A stretch of DNA of 5,301 bases from Pseudomonadota bacterium (GTDB lineage Bacteria > Pseudomonadota > Gammaproteobacteria > Xanthomonadales > Rhodanobacteraceae): positions 1 to 5,301 of the forward strand of contig JANXVS010000154.1 in the NCBI GenBank assembly GCA_025351555.1. The letters run 5' to 3'. How positions within the stretch are numbered: position 1 is the stretch's first letter; every line of letters begins with the position of its first letter. The notes under the pieces were generated by a model. It was given only the letters and a program-made list of their open reading frames with translations. It was not told the DNA's origin and ran no database searches. The position numbers and the translations under genes are program-made. This document shows, one piece after another, positions 1 to 5,301 of the stretch.

Positions 1-1083
1 CTCGAACACGGCAGCCAGCTCGCGCGGATGATGGCCGTAGTCGTCCACCAGCAAGGCGCTACCATGGTCTAGCGCAATCTCACCGCGAATCTCGAAGCGC
101 CGGCCCACGCCCTGGAATTCGCCGAGCGCGCGCGCAATCGCCGCGGCGTCGATACCCAATTGCCAGCCGACCGCCGCTGCGGCAAGCGCATTTTGCACAT
201 TGTGTACACCAGGAAGATTCAGCGTCACCGGCAACGCTGCATCGCGATTCGGCAGATGCAGCAGGAAATGTGTGCGCGCGCCTTGCTGGCGCAGATCGCT
301 CGCATGCACATCGGCGCTGGAGTGAACGGCGTAGGTAATGACGCGGCGCGTGGTGCTGCGTACCAGCTCCGCCACTTCGGCGTCGTCCGCGCAGAGTACC
401 GCCATGCCATAAAACGGCAGGCGATGCAGGAAATCGGCGAACGCCTTTTTCACCAACGCGTAGTCGCCGCCGTAATTCTCCAGATGATCGGCATCGATAT
501 TGGTGATGATGGCGATGACCGGATTGAGCAGCAAGAACGAGCCGTCGGATTCGTCCGCCTCGGCAACCAGATACTCACCGGTACCCAGGCGCGCATGCGT
601 GCCGGCGGCGAGCAATTGCCCGCCGATCACGAAGGTTGGGTCCAACCCACCTTCGGCCAGCACGCTGGCGATGAGGCTGGTCGTCGTAGTTTTACCATGC
701 GTGCCGGCCACCGCGATGCCGCGGCGGAAGCGCATCAGCTCGCCGAGCATTTCCGCGCGCGGCACGATCGGTGCACGGCGTTCGCGCGCCGCGATCACTT
801 CGGGATTGTCGGCGTGGATTGCACCGGACACGACGAGCGCGTCCACATTCGCGACATTTTTCGCAGAATGTTCTTTGTATACTTTTATTCCAAGCCCGGC
901 CAGGCGCCGGGTCACCGCCGATTCGGCCTTGTCCGAACCGGACACTTCGTAACCCAGGTTGTGCAGCACTTCAGCGATACCGCTCATGCCGGCGCCGCCG
1001 ATACCGACGAAATGCACGCGCCGGAAATTCTGTGCGATCCAGTCGGATGCGGGCGTTTGCACTGGCAGTTGCCGCGGCGTCAT
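1..1083 (-). CDS. murC: UDP-N-acetylmuramate--L-alanine ligase MurC (partial, C-terminus beyond left edge)
   Basis: MurC is the cytoplasmic ATP-dependent ligase that joins L-alanine to UDP-MurNAc, the first residue of the peptidoglycan stem peptide. The frame is open from an ATG at 1083 to the left edge and gives 361 residues; the family is usually about 460-490, so roughly the last 110-120 residues of the C-terminal domain are outside. Visible landmarks are the N-terminal UDP-binding loop GIGGAGMSG (residues 27-35), the ATP P-loop GTHGKTTTT (127-135), the acidic motif EADESDGS (175-182), NIDADH (195-200), the Mur-ligase motif [12 protein letters not shown] (291-302), GRRF (327-330) and DDYGHHP (347-353). 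These mark the N-terminal, central and early C-terminal domains in order, with no frameshift. The ATG overlaps the murG stop by 4 bases (ATGA), and a weak Shine-Dalgarno lies just upstream. A short AT-rich stretch (855-890) and a hairpin (630-655) lie inside. The identification is essentially certain. Confidence 0.98.
   Translation of the reverse strand, partial: MTPRQLPVQTPASDWIAQNFRRVHFVGIGGAGMSGIAEVLHNLGYEVSGSDKAESAVTRRLAGLGIKVYKEHSAKNVANVDALVVSGAIHADNPEVIAARERRAPIVPRAEMLGELMRFRRGIAVAGTHGKTTTTSLIASVLAEGGLDPTFVIGGQLLAAGTHARLGTGEYLVAEADESDGSFLLLNPVIAIITNIDADHLENYGGDYALVKKAFADFLHRLPFYGMAVLCADDAEVAELVRSTTRRVITYAVHSSADVHASDLRQQGARTHFLLHLPNRDAALPVTLNLPGVHNVQNALAAAAVGWQLGIDAAAIARALGEFQGVGRRFEIRGEIALDHGSALLVDDYGHHPRELAAVFE
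630..655 (-). repeat. Inverted repeat (hairpin) inside murC
   Basis: Two arms, CGAAGGT(T)GGGT and ACCCACCTTCG on the plus strand, pair into an 11-bp stem with one bulged base and a three-base loop. It lies in murC codons for residues 144-151 (EGGLDPTF), just after the P-loop helix. No U-run follows on either strand, so it is not an intrinsic terminator. The structure is read directly from the sequence; any function is unknown. Confidence 0.6.
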
Positions 1084-2174
1084 GCGGCCACCTGCAGGCA
1101 GAAATCGGCGATGCGCGCGGCCGCATCGGGCTTGGCCAGGGTGCGGGCAGCTTCGGCCATGGCAAGCAGGTGCGCACGATCACCGAGCAGATCAGTCAGT
1201 GCGGCCGCGATGCTTTCTGCACTGGCCTGCGCTTCGGGCAGCAACACGGCCCCACCGGCTGCCAACATCGCGCTCGCGTTTTTTGTTTGGTGATCGTCGA
1301 CCGCAAATGGAAACGGCACCAGCACGCTGCCGACGCCAGCGGCGGCAAGCTCAGCCAGGGTCAGTGCGCCGGCGCGGCAGACCACCAGATCCGCCCACGC
1401 ATAGGCGGCGGCCATATCGTCGATAAACGGTTCAACGCTCGCTTCAACCTTGGCATTGGCATACGCGGCGCGTGCCGCATCGGCGAGCTTTGCGCCGCAC
1501 TGGTGGCGCACTGTGGGGCGCCGATCGGGCAACATCAGCGCCAGCGCTTCGGGCACGCGCACGTTCAGCGCGCGCGCGCCCTGACTACCTCCAAGCACCA
1601 GCAGACGCGATGAACCTGTACGTCCGACGAAACGCTCCCGCGGAATCGCCAGGGCCGCGATTTCGCGGCGTACCGGATTGCCAACCCATTCTGCGCGCTT
1701 CAACGCGCCTTCGAATCCACAAAGCAGCTTTTTGGCAAAATGCGACAAGATTTTATTGGTCACGCCCGGCACACGGTTCTGCTCGTGCACCACCAGCGGC
1801 ACGCCGCGCAACCACGCAGCGATTCCACCCGGACCTGACGCGAATCCGCCGAGCGCGAGCGCACTGCGCGGCTGCGTACGCCCGAGTATCTTCCACGCCG
1901 CAATCAGCGCGCGCAGGATGCGCAAGGGCGCCATCAGCGCGGCGAACAAGCCCTTGCCGCGTACGCCGGAGATCGCCAGCGTTTCAATCGGCAATCCGGC
2001 CTGTGGCATCAGTCGCGTCTCCAAACCGCCGGCGCTGCCGAGCCACAATACCGGCACGCCGCGCGCGAGCAATTCCTGCGCGACAGCGATGCCAGGAAAA
2101 ATGTGCCCGCCGGTACCGCCAGCCATGATCAGGACGGGCCTGATCCTGACAGGTCGTAGCGCGGGTGCGTTCAT
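1080..2174 (-). CDS. murG: Lipid II synthase MurG (undecaprenyl-PP-MurNAc-pentapeptide GlcNAc transferase)
   Basis: MurG is the GT28-family, GT-B-fold glycosyltransferase on the inner face of the cytoplasmic membrane that moves GlcNAc from UDP-GlcNAc to lipid I, making lipid II. The protein has 364 residues, close to the usual 350-365. The N-terminal acceptor domain has the glycine-rich loop GGTGGH (19-24), a second glycine-rich loop GGFASGPGG (109-117), HEQN (130-133) and GNPVR (165-169). The C-terminal donor domain starts with GGSQGA (195-200), followed by HQCG (224-227; HQSG in E. coli), [11 protein letters not shown] (266-276) and DDHQTKNA (293-300), the nucleotide-sugar binding region. 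The chosen ATG overlaps the ftsW stop by 4 bases (ATGA) and has AAGGAG 7 bases upstream, so the start is well supported. The stop overlaps the murC start in the same way. There is no signal peptide, as expected for a peripheral membrane enzyme. All family motifs appear intact. Confidence 0.98.
   Translation of the reverse strand: MNAPALRPVRIRPVLIMAGGTGGHIFPGIAVAQELLARGVPVLWLGSAGGLETRLMPQAGLPIETLAISGVRGKGLFAALMAPLRILRALIAAWKILGRTQPRSALALGGFASGPGGIAAWLRGVPLVVHEQNRVPGVTNKILSHFAKKLLCGFEGALKRAEWVGNPVRREIAALAIPRERFVGRTGSSRLLVLGGSQGARALNVRVPEALALMLPDRRPTVRHQCGAKLADAARAAYANAKVEASVEPFIDDMAAAYAWADLVVCRAGALTLAELAAAGVGSVLVPFPFAVDDHQTKNASAMLAAGGAVLLPEAQASAESIAAALTDLLGDRAHLLAMAEAARTLAKPDAAARIADFCLQVAA
1088..1093 (-). 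promoter_or_regulatory. Weak ribosome binding site of murC
   Basis: The minus strand reads AGGTGG, 4 bases before the murC ATG at 1083, within the last codons of murG. The match is weaker and the spacing shorter than at the other starts here, so murC translation probably depends more on reinitiation after murG through the ATGA overlap. Confidence 0.5.
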
Positions 2175-3367
2175 GCGCGCGCTCCTTGCAACGAAGCCGG
2201 TTGCACAGACGTCTGAACGTCAGTTTCAGCTCCGCGGGAAACCTCGTAGCTGATCCGCAGCAGCAAGCCGACGGCGGCGCAGGTCATCAGCACGCTTGAT
2301 CCACCGGAGCTGATCAGCGGCAGTGTCAAGCCCTTGGTCGGCAGCACGCCCAGGTTCACCCCGATCGACACCAGGGTCTGCAAGCCAATCCATAGGCCGA
2401 TGCCAAACGCGCAGTAGCCAGCGAAGCGCTGACCGCGTTCGACCGCGCGCAGGCCGAGCATGAACGCGCGCCCGACCAGGGCGGCGAACAGGAACAGCAC
2501 CAAAAGTATACCGGCGAGCCCGAGTTCCTCGGCGATCACGTAGGGGTTGAAATCGGTGTGCGCCTCGGGCAGGTAGAAGAGTTTTTGCACGCTCGCGCCC
2601 AGGCCGACGCCGAACCATTCGCCGCGACCAATCGCGATCAGCGCCTGGGTCAACTGGAAGCCATCATCGAACGGATGTTCCCAGGGATTCAGGAACGAGG
2701 TCAGGCGCTTGACGCGGTAATCCGAGGTCAGCGCCGCCCAGGCAATCGCCGGCATAACCGGGATCGCAAGATAAAACAGGTTGCGCATACGCGCGCCGCC
2801 GAGCCAGACCATACCGACCGTGATGGCGATGATCAGCGTGGCGCTGCCGAAGTCCGGTTGCAGCAGCAGCAGCGCGACCAGCACCACGGCGACGCCCAGC
2901 GGCTTGACCACACCGAAGAACCGGCCCTGCACGCTATCGCGCTGGCGCACCAGATAACTGGCCATGTAGACGATGAACAAGAGTTTCACAGCTTCGACCG
3001 ACTGAAAACCGGCGATACCCAAACGGATCCAGCGCCGCGCGCCATTGATGCGCAGGCCGAGTCCCGGCACGAACACGAGCAACAGCAGGATCACCGCGAA
3101 CAACAGCAGCACGAACGCGTGGCGCTCGAACCAATCCAGCTCGGTGCGCATGATCGTCAGGCAGACACCGACGCCGAGCGCGAGAAAAACCAGATGCCGG
3201 ATCAGATAGTAGAACGGTCCGGCGTGCTGGCCGTCGGCGATCGCGATCGAACTGGACGCCACCATGATCACGCCCAGACTCGCCAGCGCAATCGCGGCAA
3301 GCGCGAGACCCAGATCGTAGCGGCCTGTGGTTTCGTCACGGCGTTTGGCTTGGAGCAGTCCAAACAT
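2171..3367 (-). CDS. ftsW: Cell division peptidoglycan glycosyltransferase FtsW (SEDS family)
   Basis: FtsW is the SEDS-family polytopic membrane enzyme that polymerises lipid II into septal glycan strands, working with its class B PBP partner FtsI. The 398-residue length fits (E. coli 414). By hydrophobicity I count about ten membrane segments, near residues 20-44, 52-74, 82-100, 121-140, 153-170, 173-190, 196-212, 281-305, 316-337 and 350-373, with a short polar cytoplasmic N-terminus and a 20-25 residue C-terminal tail. SEDS landmarks are LRINGARRWI (105-114), QPDFGS (170-175), the extracellular-loop motif LPEAHTDF (266-273) whose Asp272 matches the proposed catalytic Asp, EELG (280-283), and NLGVLPTKGLTLPLISSGGSS (338-358). 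RodA is the main alternative, but the dcw location and the LPEAHTDF motif favour FtsW. The residues after HTDF are NPY, where an IFA-like triplet is usual. The ATG shares one base with the mraY stop (TGATG), with GAAGGT 6 bases upstream. Confidence 0.97.
   Translation of the reverse strand: MFGLLQAKRRDETTGRYDLGLALAAIALASLGVIMVASSSIAIADGQHAGPFYYLIRHLVFLALGVGVCLTIMRTELDWFERHAFVLLLFAVILLLLVFVPGLGLRINGARRWIRLGIAGFQSVEAVKLLFIVYMASYLVRQRDSVQGRFFGVVKPLGVAVVLVALLLLQPDFGSATLIIAITVGMVWLGGARMRNLFYLAIPVMPAIAWAALTSDYRVKRLTSFLNPWEHPFDDGFQLTQALIAIGRGEWFGVGLGASVQKLFYLPEAHTDFNPYVIAEELGLAGILLVLFLFAALVGRAFMLGLRAVERGQRFAGYCAFGIGLWIGLQTLVSIGVNLGVLPTKGLTLPLISSGGSSVLMTCAAVGLLLRISYEVSRGAETDVQTSVQPASLQGARA
2182..2187 (-). 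promoter_or_regulatory. Ribosome binding site of murG
   Basis: The minus strand reads AAGGAG, followed by a 7-base spacer and the murG ATG at 2174. The site lies in the last codons of ftsW and supports both the chosen murG start and translational coupling through the ATGA overlap. Confidence 0.85.
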
Positions 3368-4455
3368 CAGCGCACCTTCAGGGTCGCCAGACCGATCAGC
3401 ACCAGCACTACGCTGATGATCCAGAAACGCACGATCACACGCGGCTCGGGCCAGCCTTTCAATTCAAAGTGATGATGGATCGGCGCCATGCGGAAGATGC
3501 GCTTGCCGGTAAGCTTGAAGCTGGCCACCTGCAGAATCACGCTTGCGGTTTCCATCACGAATACGCCGCCCATGATCAGCAGCACGATTTCCTGGCGCAC
3601 GATCACGGCCACGGTGCCGAGCGCCGCGCCGACCGCAAGCGCACCGACATCGCCCATGAACACCTGCGCCGGATAAGCATTGAACCAGAGAAAACCCAAG
3701 CCCGCGCCAGCCAGCGCGCCACAGAAGATGCACAGTTCGCCCGCGCCGGGCACCGCGGGAATTTGTAGATAAGTGGAAAAAATGCTATTGCCCGCCGCGT
3801 AGGCGAACACGCCAAGCGCGGATGCCACCAGCACCGTCGGCATGATCGCCAGGCCATCCAGACCATCAGTCAGGTTCACTGCGTTGGAAAACCCGACGAT
3901 GATGAAATAGGCCACGGCGATGAACATCAGGCCAAGCGGAATCGCAACCTGCTTGAACAACGGCACATACAGCGCGATCGCTGTCGGCGAGTTCTCACGC
4001 ATCACGAAGTACAGCCCGAGCGCCGCAGCGAGCCCACAAACCGATTGCCAGAAATATTTCCAGCGCGCCGCCAGGCCACGGCTGTCCTTGAGCACCAGCT
4101 TCTTGTAATCGTCGTAAAAACCGATGACGCCGAACGCCAGCATGGTGCCCAGCGCGATCCACATATAGCGGTTGTGCAGATCCGCCCACAGCAGGGTCGC
4201 GACGGCGACGGCAAGCAGGATCAGCGCGCCGCCCATCGTCGGCGTGCCGGCCTTGGCGAGATGCGATTGCGGGCCGTCGCTGCGGATCACCTGGCCGGCC
4301 TTGACCGCGGCGAGCCGGCGGATCAGATCCGGGCCTAGCAGCAACGCCACTACCAGCGCAGTCAATGCACTCATGATGGTGCGGAACGTGACATATTGGA
4401 ACAAGTGGAAAATGCTGATTTGTCCACGCAACAGGTCGGCCAGTTCAAGCAGCAT
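3367..4455 (-). CDS. mraY: Phospho-MurNAc-pentapeptide translocase MraY
   Basis: MraY is the integral membrane enzyme of the polyprenyl-phosphate N-acetylhexosamine-1-phosphate transferase family. It transfers phospho-MurNAc-pentapeptide from its UDP carrier to undecaprenyl phosphate, making lipid I. From the ATG at 4455 the protein has 362 residues (E. coli 360) and aligns from the first residue with known MraY N-termini (MLLELADLL). Catalytic and metal-site landmarks are DDYKK (115-119), [13 protein letters not shown] (191-203), FMGDVG (266-271, Asp269) and the triple His of MAPIHHHFE (323-331). The substrate-side segments [18 protein letters not shown] (59-76) and the near-invariant C-terminus ending IGLATLKVR are also present. 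About ten hydrophobic segments can be seen. A longer frame begins at a GTG at 4479, but a consensus GGAGGT sits 7 bases before the ATG at 4455, and the extra eight residues have no family match. The gene overlaps the end of murF by 11 bases, and its stop shares one base with the ftsW start. Confidence 0.98.
   Translation of the reverse strand: MLLELADLLRGQISIFHLFQYVTFRTIMSALTALVVALLLGPDLIRRLAAVKAGQVIRSDGPQSHLAKAGTPTMGGALILLAVAVATLLWADLHNRYMWIALGTMLAFGVIGFYDDYKKLVLKDSRGLAARWKYFWQSVCGLAAALGLYFVMRENSPTAIALYVPLFKQVAIPLGLMFIAVAYFIIVGFSNAVNLTDGLDGLAIMPTVLVASALGVFAYAAGNSIFSTYLQIPAVPGAGELCIFCGALAGAGLGFLWFNAYPAQVFMGDVGALAVGAALGTVAVIVRQEIVLLIMGGVFVMETASVILQVASFKLTGKRIFRMAPIHHHFELKGWPEPRVIVRFWIISVVLVLIGLATLKVR
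3374..3379 (-). promoter_or_regulatory. Ribosome binding site of ftsW
   Basis: The minus strand reads GAAGGT, 6 bases before the ftsW ATG at 3367, inside the final codons of mraY (Leu-Lys-Val-Arg). It is a moderate match to the Shine-Dalgarno consensus. With the one-base TGATG stop/start overlap, it suggests that ribosomes finishing mraY reinitiate on ftsW. Confidence 0.7.
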
Positions 4456-5301
4456 GACGCGCACCTCCGCCATTGCCACCGGCGCTGCCCAGCAGCGCTC
4501 GTACTACCCTCTCCATCGCCGAACCACGCGAACCCTTCACCAGTACGCGCACCCCGGGACGCACGTTGGCGGCAAGCGCGGCGATGAGCGCCGGCTGATC
4601 GGCGAAGTGCACCGCATTCTTGCCGAACGCCTGCGTCGCCGCGGCGGCGAGCTCGCCGACCGTGAACAGCCGCGCGATGCCGCGCTCGCGCGCCAGCGTG
4701 CCGATCTGCGCATGCAGCGCCGCGGCATCGGCACCCAGCTCGCGCATGTCGCCGAGCACCAGCCAATGGTCCCCGGGCTCCGCCGTCAGAGTCGAAATCG
4801 CCGCCGCGGTCGAGCCGGGGTTGGCGTTGTAGCTGTCGTCGATCAGGCTCCAGCCACCGGCCATGACGTGGCGGATAAAGCGGCCAGCGACCGGCGCTGC
4901 GCCTTCCAGTCCACGCTTGATCGTCGCGATAGGCACGTCGAGCGCATGCGCGATCGTCGCTGCCGCAAGTGCGTTCATGACGTTGTGGCGACCCGCCAAC
5001 GGCAGCGCGATATCGGCACGGCCGTCGGGCAGAATCAGGGTGAATTGCGATTGTGCACCCGCCACGCGGATTTCACCGCACACATCTGCTGGCTGTTCAA
5101 GGCCGAAGCGCAGCACGCGTCGCGCGCCTGCGCTATTTGTGAACAATGCGGCAAATGCGTCATCCGCATTGACCACCGCGACGCCTTGCGGCGGCAGCGC
5201 CGCGTAGATTGCGCCCTTGGTTTCGGCAATGCCTTCCAGTGTGCCCATGCGCTCAAGATGGGCGGGGGCAATGTTGTTGACGAGGCCGATTTCTGGCCGC
5301 G
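4445..5301 (-). CDS. murF: UDP-MurNAc-tripeptide--D-Ala-D-Ala ligase MurF (partial, N-terminus beyond right edge)
   Basis: MurF is the cytoplasmic Mur ligase that adds D-Ala-D-Ala to UDP-MurNAc-tripeptide, giving the pentapeptide that MraY uses. The frame is open to the right edge and gives 284 complete codons plus the stop; the first visible residues are [19 protein letters not shown]. Compared with E. coli MurF (452 residues), about 165-180 residues are missing, including the UDP-binding domain and the P-loop. The ATG at 5248 is an internal methionine, not the start. In visible numbering, the end of the central domain has NADD (44-47) and [12 protein letters not shown] (103-114). The C-terminal domain has GRF (139-141), [10 protein letters not shown] (154-163), LGDMRELG (182-189) and [16 protein letters not shown] (254-269). 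The last residues form a Gly/Ala-rich tail ([14 protein letters not shown]) whose codons contain the mraY ribosome binding site. MurF is distinguished from MurE and MurC by DDSYNANP and KGSR..AME. Confidence 0.97.
   Translation of the reverse strand, partial: RPEIGLVNNIAPAHLERMGTLEGIAETKGAIYAALPPQGVAVVNADDAFAALFTNSAGARRVLRFGLEQPADVCGEIRVAGAQSQFTLILPDGRADIALPLAGRHNVMNALAAATIAHALDVPIATIKRGLEGAAPVAGRFIRHVMAGGWSLIDDSYNANPGSTAAAISTLTAEPGDHWLVLGDMRELGADAAALHAQIGTLARERGIARLFTVGELAAAATQAFGKNAVHFADQPALIAALAANVRPGVRVLVKGSRGSAMERVVRALLGSAGGNGGGARHAA
4463..4468 (-). promoter_or_regulatory. Ribosome binding site of mraY
   Basis: The minus strand reads GGAGGT here, a consensus Shine-Dalgarno, followed by a 7-base spacer and the ATG at 4455. 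It lies inside the last codons of murF, where it encodes Gly-Gly. It decides the mraY start: the in-frame GTG at 4479 lies upstream of this site and cannot use it. Confidence 0.9.

Noticed and set aside
630..655. The murC hairpin as an intrinsic terminator.
   Set aside because: No run of T follows the stem on either strand, and the stem lies in the middle of an intact, conserved coding sequence.
855..890. An internal promoter in the AT-rich island of murC.
   Set aside because: A -10-like hexamer can be picked on either strand, but no convincing -35 element lies at a proper distance, so I do not list it as a feature.
160..1293. A long plus-strand open frame (377 codons) opposite murC and murG.
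   Set aside because: It is antisense to two clear genes, it crosses their junction, and its translation is Arg/His/Ala-rich with no recognisable domain. Such shadow frames are common opposite GC-rich genes.
771..1613. A plus-strand open frame (280 codons) spanning murC and murG.
   Set aside because: It is another antisense shadow with low-complexity Arg/Gly/His-rich content and no supporting start signal.
2558..3472. A plus-strand open frame (304 codons) opposite ftsW, with a polar Gln/His/Asp/Arg-rich product.
   Set aside because: The composition is what the complement of hydrophobic membrane-protein codons gives. It has no family motif and overlaps an intact ftsW.
5246..5248. An ATG that could be taken as the murF start.
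   Set aside because: Conserved MurF sequence ([17 protein letters not shown]) continues in frame upstream to the right edge, so this methionine is internal and the true start is outside the window.

Overview
The window is one continuous stretch of a division and cell wall (dcw) cluster. Every gene is read from the minus strand, so transcription runs from the right edge to the left edge. The DNA is GC-rich (about 60-65% by eye). The proteins look like those of a gammaproteobacterium. The MraY C-terminus, the MurC motif DDYGHHP, the gene order and the lack of murD between mraY and ftsW all point towards Xanthomonadales (Xanthomonas/Rhodanobacter-like). That placement comes from recalled family resemblance and has not been tested with a search.

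In transcription order the genes are murF (4445-5301, N-terminal part cut off by the right edge), mraY (3367-4455), ftsW (2171-3367), murG (1080-2174) and murC (1-1083, C-terminal part cut off by the left edge). There is no intergenic DNA. Adjacent genes overlap by 11, 1, 4 and 4 bases, and each start codon has a Shine-Dalgarno-like sequence inside the previous gene. This fits a translationally coupled operon. I see no promoter, terminator, RNA gene, mobile element or CRISPR array.

Together the genes cover the end of cytoplasmic peptidoglycan precursor synthesis and the membrane steps. MurC adds L-Ala to UDP-MurNAc, and MurF adds D-Ala-D-Ala to complete UDP-MurNAc-pentapeptide. MraY transfers this to undecaprenyl phosphate (lipid I), MurG adds GlcNAc (lipid II), and FtsW polymerises lipid II at the division septum.

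This is mostly a conserved housekeeping region, and I found no new biological system in it. Points worth a second look are the missing murD (which in Xanthomonas is linked to the MurD2/MurL L-Glu route), an unusual Asn-Pro-Tyr after the catalytic-loop Asp of FtsW, a mraY start 24 bases downstream of the longest-frame start, a glycine-rich MurF tail that also encodes the mraY ribosome binding site, and an 11-bp hairpin inside murC.
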